NCBI GenBank assembly: GCA_033063855.1
Contig: CP093831.1
Span: 14,942,001-15,006,000, forward strand
Length of the DNA: 64,000 nt
Source of the DNA: Smittia aterrima
Taxonomy: Eukaryota > Arthropoda > Insecta > Diptera > Chironomidae
Direction: 5' to 3'
A program made the position numbers and the translations under genes. How positions within the stretch are numbered: the first letter of the stretch is position 1; every line of letters begins with the position of its first letter. The notes under the pieces were generated by a model. It was not told the DNA's origin and did no database searches. It was given only the letters and a program-made list of their open reading frames with translations. Shown here piece after piece: positions 26,901 to 42,066 of this stretch.

Positions 26901-29900
26901 AGGACTAGTGATGGCAAAAGAGTTTCCACTCTTCTCAGAGGGAAATCTTTAAAGCTAGAAGCTTCGTTTTTCAATTAAAATCAACTTTTCTACTCATGTT
27001 TTAACAGACATTAAGGCAAATTTATTACAGGATATCAGGCGAAGTGTTTGAGGAGGCCGAAGAGGGGAAAAACGATTTCCGAATTCACATGAACCGAGCT
27101 TTTCTCTTTTCATATTGAAATCACGTAGGTTCGATAAATTTGTCTGCTCGCAGTAAATATTGAATTCGTCCATAACTAAAAGATCATAAAAATATATAAT
27201 TCGAAAATATTAATATTTTATTGCGAACCATTATAATAAAGTTTAATGATGCAATCGATGTTTGCAGCAATCAATTTCCGGTTCGTTTTCGTGAAAAACT
27301 TCTCAGATTTCATTGCCCACAATAAAGTTCATTGTTCAAGCAAAAGTTCGTTACCCGAGCTGATTTAATTGGAATTTATTTTAGTACAGACTGAATAAAA
27401 TTATGGAAATTTCATAATTAATTGATTTAATAAACATAATTTCAAATTAAAAAAATAGAGCTTTTGGGGGTGATGTGCGCTTAAACGCATTTCCATAATG
27501 AAGCGATGGAATTTAAATCGGTTCATGAATGCTCCGAAGTTAGAAGTTCAAATTCACTTCTGCTGTTTCTAATTAAAGTCTCAAACGAAGTGGAAATGAC
27601 TTGGCACACTCAAAACGAAAATTGGAAGAAGCATTTCCCCGACGCTAAAGCATTTGCTCGCGGAATTATAACTTTTAATCTCTTCGGCAAACTCTGTTGC
27701 CATATGTGCAGAGGTTTAATGTAATCATAAGACTTATGACACATTGTTGCCTTAGCGGAATGAGAACACATAATTCTTAATTCATGAACATCTGTTGTTG
27801 GTTTTTGGTTGTCGAGAGTTGCAAATAATTTAAAGCAAAGATGAGAATTTGTTGATGATTCTTAACTACGAGATATTTCTTTTGTCTGAGCTTCCTTCAA
27901 ATAAAATTATTTTCTTAGCAAGCTTCTTAAGTAAAACTTCAATCATTTCATTTCGAACTTTTGATTCATTGCCTAGACAACATCTTGATTGAAATTAATC
28001 GAGAACAGAAATGAAAGTCGAGTGCTAGGAAATCGCTTTCCATCGAAGAAGATTGATTATTTATTAACGATGTTTCTTGCCCTTTCCAAAGCCCTTGAGT
28101 TGAGCAGTCGAGCACAAAAGACAGGCGGGCATGTGCCAGCATCAAGGAAATTTTTTGTTATTACATTTAACGCCATTTTCCATTTGTTTAACCGCAATCG
28201 TCTAAGTCAGTTGGAGAAGTCGAGGGATTTCTCGTTCTTTTGCAAGAGCTTGACAATAAGAAGGTTAATTCAATTATTTCCTTGGCAAATAACAAATAAC
28301 TGCCACTTTGAGTGAATTGAAATCGGCATTGGGGAAGTTTTGTGTTTGTCAGAGAAGGTGACGTGAGATATTTTCTGGAGGTACTTCGAAGACTTACGAC
28401 AAGGCACCAAATAAATAAACGGATAATCTTCAATTATAGGTTGCGGTGAGAACATTGGCACAAGATACACGTCTTTAAGATGAAATAATGTGCTTTGCTC
28501 TATCCCGCTCGTGTCGAATCTCAGCATTTGAAAAATCGCATGACTGATTATAGCTTTCGCTTTAAGCGATTCTTCGCCCGTTGCTTTTACTCTTCCCTTC
28601 TCTTTCTTTCTTGAGTAAGTAATCAGATACACTTGCTTACAAACGAGCCAATCCTCGGCAATATTTTAACAGATTGAACGCAAACTTTCACTTAAGAAAT
28701 GAGTCTGTCAGATCAAGGAAGCATTAAGCCGAAGAGATGAGAAACTTTTCTTCCTTCTATTGCTCTCGATTTGTTGGGAAGAACTTTTCTGAGCTGTAAT
28801 TATTATGAAGCAGATCGATTTAAGCTCACTGGCCCTACAAAATGATTAAAAGCGATGGGAAAATGTTTGGCCGACTCTCAGAACTTCTGGCGAAGAAGAA
28901 AAATCAATTCGCTTCCGTTCCATAAAAGTTTTGCCTTCGCTAACCAGGAAAAAAGTCTTTTATGTGGAAAATCATGGAACCGTTCAGAAAGATTGTGTCG
29001 GGGAAAAGGAAATTGTGTTCGGGAGAAAAGAAGAAAGTTATCGGAAAAATTCACAACATTTTCCGGTTCGTCCCTTCATCCAAGGAGAGATATTCAAATC
29101 ACGACAATAGAAATTGATAATTGAAATGTGACATTAAAAAAGAGGCAGAAAGTGTTCAATGTAACGTGCATCGAACAAGAAAAGCTTTCAAGAAAAGGGG
29201 CGAGAAATCTTTTTTCAGGTCAATTATCCACCGACAAAGCAAGAGGCTTTGGCAAAAGGGAAAAAATTTCACTCATGGCAAAAGAAAAATCCCGCTTCAA
29301 CAACACGCTTCGAGCCAATTTGTTTGCCGACGAGAGTGAGAGGAAAAGGTGAATGGAGCTTAGGCGAACATATCCGGAATCGATTGATTGAAATTCATTC
29401 TTTGAGACTCCAAAGGTTTTCTTACTTGTCGAACACATCAAGAAATCACTCGTAGCTTCCGTCGTCTCACCCACTGAGAATTGCTATTGACTTTCAATTT
29501 CATTTCAAGGGCTTCACATGTGAGTGAAGGAGTCTCTTCAAATCCCTTCACTTCATTGGCACTGTCGAAACATTTTCTTAAACACGTTCGTAGTTGAGGG
29601 AAAAATATTTTCTCGATTGAAATGAAGAAGTCTCGTTGCGGACGGAATGGCCAATGTTTCTGAATAAAAAAAACCACATCAACACCATCAGCCCTCGGCA
29701 AGCACGTCCCACTTTAATCTCACGTTTAAGCAGTCATGTAGTTTCGATTGTCTCTCTAAAAATTCTTTTGTGTTCTTCAAGCCACGTCAAGCTTCAGGAT
29801 TTGTTGGGTGAGCAATGCCGGACACATCTTAACGCATCTCACGATAATTGAATCATCATACACGATGATAGTCCGCAGCATTTCGTGTCTGTTTATTATT

Positions 29901-32900
29901 TTTTTGCATGAACTGAATTGGAGATTTTCTCTTGGGGCAATTCGTCCTGTATTCATGTGGCATCGTACGACCACACTGGCAACGTCAATTCACGCGAGAG
30001 AAAACAAAATTATGAAATTTAATCTCGGCTCCACAGCTTTAGATGGATTTTCGAAGAATCGACGATGAAAACGAGAATTTGTTGATAGAAAAAAAAAGTT
30101 AATGCGATCAATTTTCCCCTCGATGCACAAATGGACACAAAGAGCTTTGGATTAACTGGAAATCTATCAGCTGCTGCTGCAGGCTTTCAAAGCCAGACAT
30201 TTGAGGTGACGTGAAAATTTGAAATGAAATCCTTCTCCAGGATTTTGCGATTTAGCCTTGCAATCGTTTGCATTAATTTTAATTCAAAAAAGACTCTTCA
30301 AGAAGGGATTTTCCTAGATAAATATTTATTCGAGACTTCGCTCCCTCGAAACGAAAATTTCCAGCCGAATATTTTCAGTCCGACTTGCTTACCTCATCAA
30401 TTTCAATTTCCATTTTATAAATAATTGATTCGTGTTCTTTCTGAGACAGAAGCAATTTGAAAATTTATGCTTTCCTCATTCAGCATCGTGCATAATTAAT
30501 ATTGGAGCGCTATCATTGTTGGCATACAATTTTCACGATTGGATTTCATTTGCTCTCTGTCTTAGGAGTTAAACGTTATTCGTCTTCGTGAAAAATCATT
30601 TCCATAAATTATTTCATTGTGGAAAATCTCTCAGCAGCTTCTTCCCTTCAATGAATTTTCAGCGTTTTATTCTGGAATCATCGCATTTTGCATTAAATGG
30701 TGTTGTCCTCCATGAGGACTCATCCTTTTTCCTTTCGTGGGATTTGTTTTCGTCGCTGTTTCAGAGAGATCCATGGGAAAAATGTGACAACAAAAATGTG
30801 CTCGGAAAAAGGGTGCGATTTTCCATCCGCTCCGTCGTCTTTAAATCGCATTATAAGTTAATAAACTTAGATGGTGAGAAGAAGAAAGTTTCCGTCTCTT
30901 TTGCATGTTGTTCGAAAATATCTTCCAGATCAAAAGACTTTTTAGCAATCGGGTAGACTCGTCATTATTCAAATTGAAAAGGAAGATGGAAGTCTGTTTT
31001 CATTTCTAACAAATTAAATTTTAGGGTGGCCATTGACATGAAAGAAGTTTGTAGTCAGCCTTTCTCAATGCATTAAGCGAAATAATTATCAAAGATTTAT
31101 TTGTAGAAATGTCAACGCTGCATTTATCAGATTGTTGAGTTTTTAAGCCCACTCAATTTTATTTCTTAACAAAAATGCACATGAGTCGATTGCGAGTTTG
31201 ACTTAATGGATTTGAAAGGCTTTGAAGCTTTTTAGTTGAGAGCTCTTCATCTCTAAAAGCACAGAAATTTTATTTCATTTAACGTTTTACTCGGTTTGTT
31301 AATACATCAATTGAATTTTGCTCTAATAAATTCAGCAGTTTCCTGCAAGTGGCAGATTTTTAATTTTCAAAGACTTCACATGAACCAGAATGGCGTAAGG
31401 ACTCGCGCAATTAATGTAAAATACTTGTAGTCATATTTTCAAGATAAGCGCTCATAATGATCCTCATAAAATGCTTGAAGCTTTTAAAACGATATTAACC
31501 CGACTTTACTATAGCAGCGATATTCATGAGGAAAACGAGGCGGAAGGCAATAAAAGCTTCGCTTCGAAGGAACATAAGCATATGTTTCGAATTTCTTCCG
31601 CAACAAGAAACTGAACTGAACAAAACTTTCTATCTTGTGCATGGTGGGCTGCTAAGTGTGTGTATAAAATCTTTCGGAATATTTATGAGCGCAAGGCATT
31701 AAGAAATGAGAAAAAATAATTTCGCCTTCATAAAGCTCGCAACTTCAGATTCAACATTTCGCATCTCATCGCTCGTGCAGAACGAAAATCTGTTTCCAAT
31801 GGCAATGTAACATATGGAAAATTTAATTTTGGCGAATAAGAATGGTTTTTAATATTCCAGGAAAACCTCAAGATGAATTAAAATATTTATGGTTTTCCGC
31901 TACAGAGTTTCAAATTGAGGTTGAGCGATACGCGAACGTTTTGAGACGCAAGTTTCTTTGTTTTTCTTTATAAGATTGAAAAGCGAGCTCGGTTTTATTT
32001 GATTATCTTTTAAATAAGTTTGAAGTAGAAATGCAGTTAACTTCACTCAACAGAAAATTCAGTTTATCCACCAACTCCATTGTGAAGTGGATAATACTTC
32101 CACATCTCGCTTTTCCCTTTCATCTATGGTCCGAGAAATGATTGAAGAGAAAGGATCCGTTAACGAATGGATGAATAGGAATTGATGTACGAAATATGTT
32201 TTTAATTAAGCACCGAACGTGCAATGAATAGTTTGGTGCTCGGACATTATACGCAAACATCTCCGCTTCTAACCTAAAGGGAAAGCGGCGAGGTTTACGG
32301 ATGAATACATGAGACTCATACGTGTGGTTTGGAATTCGAGAGCGCTCTTAATGTAATGAATTAGAGGGGCGATCGTTAATTTTGCTAAAACAATCGTTAC
32401 TTTTTATTATTTCCATTTCGGAAAATTAGAACTTTCTTCCCCTTCTCTGTTATGATTGCTGCTGAAACTAACGGTCGAAGCTAAGGATGATGTGTTTAGA
32501 TAGAACCTTCTCTCGGATCGGGTAAAGTTTCTCGGTTTGTTTCCTGCAAAACATCGACGGGGAGGAGAATGGAATCTTTCGGAAATGTTTGCTTGTCCAT
32601 TCTTACTTGAAATTGAAACTGATGGTGGAAAGTGAGTGAGTGAGAGAGAATTTAAGTCCATTGGGAAACGTTCGTGAGGAGGGTTCGATGTTTGCATTCG
32701 AGATTTCAATTTTAATTTCCTCGGACGTAGATTCTCTTCACGCCCAATTCCATTTTCTTTCGATTGCTCGACGAACACTTTTCAAAACAAAGCTCTAATT
32801 AAATAATGAAATTTTAAAACTTTCGCCAGATCCACTCTTCCAACTCGAGGGCAAAAATGTTTTTCATGTTCCTCTCGCTCGTTTTTTGCTCATCTTGAAC

Positions 32901-33275
32901 TTTAAAATTATCCATAGAGGGAGAGTTATTTTCTGAAACTTCTTCCGGTTCTTCTTCCTTCAGTTCCATCTGGTTCGATGCAGAAAATATCTGCAGCGCA
33001 GAGAATAGTTCCGCAACTGTTGTCTCAACAAAGAGAAAACTGCAGGAAAAAAAAAAGAAAAGCTCTGAGCATTATGGAAAAGAAAATGTTAATTACTTGG
33101 GATTTTCTCCTCATCTTGCGAAAAGCGAAAAGTTTTATAATTTAATGCAGACAAATTTTTCTTATTTCATCTCCGGTACTTGCGACAGTTTCATGCAGAA
33201 AACTTTTTGTTTTATATTTTCATTAAGGCGACTTTTGTTGATGACCATTTGCAGTTTCTCTTCATTTGTTCCATG

Positions 33276-33293
33276 AGTCGAGTTTACTCGACT
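33276..33293. repeat. Short perfect inverted repeat
   Basis: AGTCGAGT, a 2-nt spacer TT, then ACTCGACT. Its core resembles the arms of the larger inverted repeat at 34944-34998. Function unknown. Confidence 0.4.
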
Positions 33294-34943
33294 AGAGGAC
33301 GGAACTAAGAAAACTTCAAACCGGATTTTCTGCTGTTTGCTGCATTAACAAACAAACCTCGAGTTCTTGCAGCTCTCAACCGAAGACAAATTATTCGAAG
33401 CTTGAAGGAAACGAAAGATCGAAAATCGATAGAACGTCTTAAGCACGGAATCACTCTCGCAGTCAAGCGAATCCGCATAAATGAATAAAAATCTCTTTCC
33501 TCTTGCCATTAGGTTCAACTCGATGTCGAAAGCAAATCGACATCATCATTATTATTCATTACCATTTTTCATAAGAGAGTCTCTCGCTCTTTGCGGCTTG
33601 TAATCAATCATTCCTGCAATGATGGAATGGCTGTCTCCTTGTTGGCGTTTTAATTATTTTTCTTTCGAGGCCTCCAAACATCTGCGGCACACGCAAAAGA
33701 GGAATCTTCTTTACCACTTAAGTAATTCACTCTCGATCTTTCGCGCAAACAAACAAATCATAAATCTCACGAGGCAAACGAAGCATTAGGGAAAAGGTTT
33801 TCGTGCTGAGAAAGGCAAGAAAACGTACGAAGAGATTTAAAAATATTGCGGATGAAACCTCAGTGTTTTAGTTTTATGATCTTGAGCAGATTTCCTTGAG
33901 TTAGCCTTGCCTTTGGGTCGAAAGAACCTGACTCTCCGACTACATGTGCTCTCACTCGCTTCTACTCATCCATGTTATGATATATGACTGGAAATGCCCC
34001 ATCAAGAAGATAATCTCGAAGAGGGGAAGGCAAACTTTCCTTGAATCTTAATAATGCGACCATAGATCAAGCTCTCCCTTGCCTGTGGTTCCTTTTCTCC
34101 GTGAGATTATAAACGTGAATACATCAAGCATTCCAAGACTGGTGTATCTAATAATAATTTTCCACATGATTTTCCTTAATATATTTCCAGGATGAAAAAC
34201 TTTTCCTTTTTTTTGTCTTACATTCGATGGATTTTAGATTCATCTCGTGTCGTCTTCAGCCGATCGAGCTCTTCAAAAAGCAAGAAAGTTTACGACGGGA
34301 GCATGTCGCTTCATTCTTCCCCGAGATATCCATAAAACTAATGCTGGAAAATGTCGTTCCGATGGAAATCTCTTTACTTTTTATCCGTCGAAGAAAGTGA
34401 AAGGCATTATGCTTACACATATTTCACATTTACATCGAGCGGCGGGTAAATGTTATGGAGTAAGTTTTCTCGAAATAGGGAAAGATTCCTCGAGGTACTC
34501 CAAGGAATTTCCTATCTCAACTGTAATTTGATATTGTTCGATGGCGTGAGGACTGAGAGTGGGAGGCTAGAAAATGAATTCTTTTCGACTCACTCTCTCT
34601 CTCCCCTGATTCAAGTTATAACTTAATTGGTATTTGGCATTTTCCGTCTTCCCTTCCACAAAAAAAAAACTTTTTCCTAAATGCCTTTTGAATAATTTTA
34701 ATAATAATTTAACGTTGATGGGAAAACGGATCGAACATCGTCTCCTTATAATTTCATTCCGATTCCCTTGAGTTTTTTGCAGCAAATTACAGACTGAAGC
34801 AAAATCTCTCCCTCACAATGTAATCTCGCTCCTTGCTCATCTTCATAAATATTATTAGTTCATATGATGCGATAGGGATCGAATGAAGTTTTTTTTTCTG
34901 CACTCACTCGCTTGAGTTGACTGAGACAAAACATGTGCAAGTC

Positions 34944-34998
34944 AACCCTCGACTCGATGCGAATGGAATTTTTATGTTACAACATCGAGTCGAGGGTT
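34944..34998. repeat. Perfect 16-bp inverted repeat, 23-nt loop
   Basis: Left arm AACCCTCGACTCGATG at 34944-34959, exact reverse complement at 34983-34998. After a small internal mismatch the flanks pair for four more bases (34938-34941 with 35000-35003), giving a roughly 66-nt stem-loop of miRNA-precursor size. The arm sequence matched none of the conserved insect miRNAs I could recall. Could also be a cruciform or a protein-binding palindrome. Confidence 0.5.
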
Positions 34999-37900
34999 CT
35001 TTGTAATAATTGCGAATAATTCAAGGTTGACAGGTTCATATCAAGATTGCGATGGGACACTAGTCGAGTGTGCAGCTTCACAATGAACCGCTTTAGTGGT
35101 TATTGTTCTCTCTCTTTCTCTTAATTTTTCACACCATTAACTTCTTGATGTCAGTTTTTCTTTGCTTTGGGAAATTTGCTGTGGCTCTTCTCACATCCAG
35201 TGCAGAAAATGAGATTTAGGGAGTGATAATAAATGGCCAAAAGTTGCAGAAAACTAATTTCAGGATTATAATCTAATTTCTGTGTGTGTATTTGAATGAT
35301 GGATGAAATATGAGAGTTAGTGAAACTATTTGAGCTAGAAAATCGCCCTAAACGGTTTTTCTAGATTAAGACCATGACTTCTAACATTAACAGACTTGAA
35401 ATAATTTATTTTAGTTGAGTTTAACTTTATACTTTCATGTCTGAGTTGAAGAAATTGTTGATTCTTATGACTCGAGAGCGAAGAAAACTTTTATCGTTAC
35501 TTCCATTATCAAATTATCACTCATCTCTGAACTTTCTGCTCTTTGAACAACTAATTAAGTTCATAAATGTGCTTACATCAACGCTTCTTGAGCATTTTTT
35601 TTTGCTCTGGGTCGTCGCCTCGGTTTGATAAAAGTTTCCGACAATTACCAAGCAGTTTTCAGTTTTATCATCACTCACTCTCGATTTTACTTCTGAGTTA
35701 CCGTGATTGCGGAAGCTTAAGCTTATGTCGTTTTATGAATAATAAAATGATAACGCTCTCATGATATTTTATCGTTTCGAATCGGAATTCTCCAAGAATC
35801 ATTTTCCATACTTACGATTATTACTCGACGTCAACAAGAAATAAAATAAAACTCAACTCATGTTTAATTCAAGGAAAGAGCTTTCTTCTTGTTTCGCGTT
35901 GGTTTTTTCGTTCTCCAGACTGACAGATCAAAAATATTGCGTATGAGTCTACGCGTTCATCATAAAAAAGAAACTCGTAACAAAGGTGAAAGGGAAGAAG
36001 GAAACGATTTCTGAACATTTAATTCACCCCGCACAAAGATCAAGATAAATGCGGAAGGGAAAGAGCTCTTTCTCGCTTTCTTATCGTTGCCAAGTGTTCT
36101 TCATCATGTAAAGATTTCCCTTTTTCCCATTGACTGCCTTCCCCACAATGAACGCATTTTACCTCATTTTATCCATGGCTCGACAGAACGAACGCTCGTT
36201 TAGACAGAGATGAGATGTCGAGAAGCGTGTTTTCCTTGAACACACGAATCTCTTACGTTTTCCAAGGAAAATGCTTCGTGTAGAGCATTATGGAAGATTA
36301 TTATTTATGTTTTGTTTTGATTTGAAACTGACAAACATCTCGAGATGTGCGAGAGAGAAAACCTAATTTGGCACAATCAGTGAAATTGATTTTCTTCTTA
36401 CGTTTATGGCTTTCACTTGAGACAACTCTCGAACAACGTGAAACAAGAGCAAGCAAATTGTGAAACATCGAAAATTCATTACGATCGTCTTGTTATCTCT
36501 GTCAGTGTTTATCTGCAGACGGAATATTTACGATTCTGACAAGTCTCACTCCATCACGAGAAAGCCCCGGATGAATGACAGAAACAAACAATTTGCAAAT
36601 TTTAGTCAATTTCTTCTCTTTTTTTTTTGTTGCGTGGATTGTAACAATGGCTTCGTTAGAGAGATTGCTTTTTCTCGCTCTCGTTCTAAACGCTTGGTAT
36701 ACATTTGTGTTCGATGTTTGTGAAGGAAAATAGCTTCGAGCAGTGCAAACATCCAAATTAGAGACAATTGATTGTGTGATTGCAAAATTGAGAAAGTTCC
36801 TTTGGCTTTCCCCAAGCGCTATCGTTCTCGACGATGATTTAAAGCTATCAAGAGTAATTTGTTGGAGAGATTTCTTCAAGAGAACCAATAAAAAAATGAT
36901 TGAATCAAACGAAAAGACGATAGTCTTTATATTTGATTGAGTCTGCGAAGAGTCATCAAAATTTCATTTGGAAACTTCGTAAGATCAAATTCGTTTTCTT
37001 AATTTCTCCTCCCTCAAACATACAACAAATCTCTGATTGTTTCCCATTTCAAGTGCAGAGAGGGGAGGAACGGAACCCCTTCAGTTATCACGAACCCTGT
37101 CGATGAAGGAAACAATTTCAAATTTGCTTTTTAATATAAAAAAGTTAAATTGTCGGGACGTGATAGGTAAAGCCTCCAGGGGCTTTCCGATCCCTCCTGT
37201 CAGGAAAATATTGCAGCTCAGTTGCTCTATCATGGATAAACGTGTACATTTTCAAGCAATTGCAACCTGATTGTTGTTTGTGAGCAATAAAAATGAGAAT
37301 TGCTTATGGGACTTGGGGATGGAAATAGATTTTTGCTGTTTCAGCTTTAGCTTCAACTTTCGATCAACATTTATCTTTCGTTTCCCGACTTTTAAGCTAA
37401 GCATCACTTGTCAGCGGAAGTAAACAGTTACTGACAGCAATATTCGTTAAAAGTTTAAGCTTTGAGTGCCTTCCAGCCATTGCTCTCTCAGAATTGTTAT
37501 TATAAAGTCGATAAACCAAGGCGGACATAATGGCCTCTCAACGCCCGTTTATGTTTTATCGATTGGAAGACACAAAAAGAAGAAGAAAAAACCCAAAAAC
37601 TTTCACCACAAACTCTCCCCGAACACAAAAAAGTTATTAATTTTAGGTTCATTAGCTTCGCTTTCTTCTTATGCTTCTCTTCACTTAGAGCTCCGATCAT
37701 GAACCGATAAAATTTGCATTTTTCAAGTTTACGAGGGCTTTATTAAAAAGAAAATTTTATGTCCTATCGTATCTTTACCCCGAGCAAAGGACTTTCTGCT
37801 ATCAAAGTTATTTTAATAAATTTTTGAATGCTTCGTAATGGAAAATCGCTTTTCCCTAATCGCCTTCAAGATAGTTTCCGTGCGAGAGCCTTTCATTGAG

Positions 37901-40900
37901 GCCTCGAGGGAGATAATCTGTGAACAATCGCACATAAATTGAGAGCTTTATAGCTTGATTTCCTCCAACGATGATACGATTTTAATTCACGATCGTAAAG
38001 TGTAAATTTCACAACCAAATTTATGAAACTTTAATGTTGCACTTATCCGGATGATAAAAGGATCCCGAATGCGGGCTTGGGAATCTCCGCTCCGGTACCA
38101 ACAACTGATAATAAAAATTTTAGCACGTAACAACACACTGTTGACGGAATAGGAAAGACACTAAAGCTCAAAGCTCTAGCTTAACCGATCATGAAGCTGA
38201 AGTAGAAGGATGTGAATGTCGAACGAAGAACCATTAAGGAGGTTTTTATGGTCATTTTCTGAAAACATGTGATAAAGTTATGGCAGGAAAAACGAGAATA
38301 AATCATAAAAGTACATCATAGCATTGCCGTGGAGCTGAACAAGCGACCAAGGGTAATAAAATACTTGATTAGATGAAGTTAATGTACGCTGTGTGCAGCT
38401 TAAGAAGTTTCTTTTAGGGTTTTAGGGAAACCTGGAAGGAAAAGTTTTTAAGCTCGAGCGATAAATCTCGCAGGAGAAAAGTTTAAATTAACTTTTGTTA
38501 ATCAAAAAAAAAAAGGCGAAAGTTACGTTACTGACGGACTGACGTGTGGATAAATTAGCAACAGTTACGACTCGGAGATTAATTTCTGAATAAATATTTA
38601 AAATTTATAACCCGACGAAGGTTATAAATTTCAAGAGTGGTAGCAACATTAATATGTGTACACAATTGCTTAAACATAATTGTTTGTCTAGCTTTGGTTG
38701 CGGGGCTGGCAGAGCGAGACACGGAGAACTAATTTGTTGAGCTTTCTTGTCTGCTTTACTGCCTCGCAGCACCGGGCATGATACAATCTCATATGCAACG
38801 ATAAATAAAACATGTAAGGAACTAAATTGTTCCCTCAGTCGATGAATTTATTCGCAGACGTACAATCAAACAAACGAACGCACATTCGCACCGTTCGCTA
38901 TGTTAGAAATTTATGGTGATCATCACGGAATCTCTCGTGGGTCGTTTTACCAAATAAAATATTCATCATAAATTGAGTGCGGAAATAGGATAAAATAAAG
39001 CGAACCGCTTTGGGTTGAATGTGAGTAGACAACGGAGAGTTCTGTTTACGATAGTTTGTGATATGATTAAAACTTTCAGTATTTTACAAAGAAAATTGTT
39101 TTGTCTATTCGAATTGTAAATGGATCGGGTCGCTTGCCACATCAGCTTTAAATGCCGACACAAAGTTTAAACAATATTAAATTAAATATGAAATTGAAAA
39201 AATAATTTTAATAACTTTGATTGAATGTTTGTCCTGCCTTGACTAGGAATCTGGGTTTCTCTTTGCAAATATTGGCCAAGCTCTCGTCTGAAAGCTTTTT
39301 TCATTCACTACCATGAATTGGTTTTCTATTTATTTTCCGATCGGAAAAGTGTGATAACCTAGAAAAGTGTCAGTGCTTGAAAGAGAGAACAAACATTACA
39401 GTAAATGAGATGAAATGAGTGCCAAGTGCTTCGATGTGAATAAGAACTAATAGAAGTCATGGCCAGGAGATTTCGCCATTAGAGTATGTCAAAGATTGTT
39501 ATCATGGCGAATACAATCGTATAAATTCCACATGCTCCATTCCAATATTACATTTCACATTCCGCCAGTTGGCATCATCACAGCCTGGAATAATTGAAAT
39601 TAAAATTGCGAGAACTCTTTAACTATGCATCGAAGCGGCGAGAACAATCACGTTCGGACGGGAACAACTCACGTTCCTCACATTTCCCCGTTTCAAATGA
39701 AAATTGCGGAGATGCTTGGGAAGTTTTCAAAATTTACATTGCACACGAGAACGAACATGAATGAGCGCTCCAATGTAAATTCATTAAAAACCGTTTTGAC
39801 GAAGGAACGTTTTAGAATAATTACACTCGAACTTCGAGTCTCGAAGCCATGAATGTTGTAAGCTCAAAGTTTATCTCGTGACATGGAAGCCTTGATGCGA
39901 ATGTAATCGATAAAGGGCAAAGCAAGTTAACATTGCACTGTGGACACAAAGTGTCTGTCGATGGTTTAATCTCTTCTATAGCGCGTTGGACGTTGCTTGA
40001 ATATAAATCAGAAATAGATTTGTGTGCAACCATAATTGATCGGTTTTTAACAAATATGCTAAAACAAATGGAGGAATTGAAATGCTAACCGTAACGAGTC
40101 GAGTCGAGAAGCGATGCTATGCGATTTGAATGAGACCGCTGATCTGTTTGTGTGCGGAAAGTCGTAAACCATTTATTGAAGCTCGAGCAAGATTGACCGC
40201 CATCGACCGCAATTTCTCATCCACGTTCAGCAATTTTTTTCTCGTTTAACTTGAAGGATGGCCGGAACGTTTCTAATGGATTGGAACTATAAAGCAAATT
40301 AACATGCAAACATTTTTCTTCCTCTCGGATGAGCTTCAAAGTTTCGTGCGATAACGAATGATTTATGAATGAAAACTGTGTAAATTAATTTAATTTTCTA
40401 TTGACTTTTGTAGGGGAAGCAACTAATTATGCGAATTGCGAGTGTAATTAGTTGAATTTAATTTATGCTTTCAGCATAAGCTAAATAGTCGTTTAATGTG
40501 TTTTTAACTGTCGAAGCGAAGGAAAACAATAAAACGCTTTGCATCGTTGTCGTCCTAAGGAGACGAAGAAGATTTGCATGGCAATATGTCGATTGCCATT
40601 AGCGGGCTCGCTGCCTAATGTCAGAAACACCTTTCTAAATGCTTTCTTGCATAATTTACAGAACATCGTTTCACGTTGAAAATTTAATTAATCTTGCGTC
40701 TCGAATTTATGTAAATTCGGTTGGAACTTTTCTTTTTCCGCTGCTGCCACGTCTTTAGGACTTTGAATAATCCACAGCTTTTCTTTTTTCGTATGCTGAC
40801 TGCAATCTTGTCTCAGCCGGATGGAACTGACGACGATGGGCTGAAGTGAATTTTAATTTATGTAGACGGCGGGTTCTTGCGAGAGAGGGGACGAAAAATT

Positions 40901-42046
40901 TAAATTTCCACCTCACATTTAACGAAGCTTTTTTATGTGCAGAGAGGCAGTGGAAAAAAGTTTGTAAACGGTCTTTTCACGACCGTGAATACACGAAATA
41001 AAATGAATGCGAGGAATTTTTTCTTTCGCCCATAAAACGTGAAGAACATAAAAACATTTTCGCGATTAATTTCTTGTTCCGACAGTTTTTCTTTGTCCGT
41101 CTTGGACGTTTGCGTGATACACGAAGGAGCACATCGAAAAGATTTTCCACTCGTCACGATTCTCATCTAACATTGAAAGACGTCTAAAGCCAAACCTTTA
41201 AGGTATTGACGTCTAAAAGATATCAATTACAAGTTTCCAGCTTTTCAACGACAAACTTCCGCTCGAGGACTTCATCTTCAAATTGAGTTTCTCAATTCAT
41301 CATCCGAAAAGTTGTTGTGCAAAGCTGTGAGAACTTGAACATTTTTCATTTCCTCTGAGTTAATAATTTGAAGAGAATTTGCGCTGATTTTTGTCATCGC
41401 GAAGGATGAACACGGAGATTTGTGGTTAGTCATGCTGTGCGGTCTCCACTTCATTCTCATTATAAGAAGACTTCATCGTCACCTCTCGAGAGCGAAAGCA
41501 AAACCAGACGTCATTAAGCGTTAAGAGCCCTCAAAATCCCTCACTCTGAAGCTCACTCTGAACGAGGACGTGCCATTGAAACGATGACGAATGAAATATA
41601 ATTATGAATGCGTTGTGACAGATTATCACTCTAACGTTGGGCGACGTTGTTGCTTCTGCGGTTCTTCTAATGAAAATGAGAATCATTATTATTGAAGTGA
41701 GTGGTTTGGTGTTGTTTTGAGGGAGAAAAAAGCCTCGAAGATTGGGTAGATTTGTGTCAGATTTGGCAGCCGTCGCTTGACGATTATTTATCATGTCGAA
41801 GCCCATACTTTTTCAAGTCTCGAACAGCGTCGATGCTATTTGAATATTAATTTGATGTTCATTATGAACGGAGCACTCTTCAATATTTTTCCTTCGGCAA
41901 GAGATTGAAAAAATAATTTAATTCTTCCACACGTAAGCCAAACAAGGCTTTTGATTACGTTCAAACAAAACAAATCAAATCACGTAAACTCATTGAAATT
42001 AAGAGAAAATCCATCGTTGAATGATTTTCGCGGAACATTCGCTCGC

Positions 42047-42066
42047 TCGATCTAAATTTAGATCGA
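42047..42066. repeat. 20-bp perfect palindrome
   Basis: TCGATCTAAATTTAGATCGA with no spacer. Likely a dimeric protein-binding site or chance in AT-rich DNA. Confidence 0.4.

Noticed and set aside
26897..26921. Stretch resembling miR-7 (TGGAAGGACTAGTGAT)
   Set aside because: One-base insertion in the seed region and no pairing arm nearby.
32407..32778. 123-codon minus-strand ORF in the desert
   Set aside because: No recognisable domain, no splice or promoter support, and composition like the surrounding non-coding DNA.
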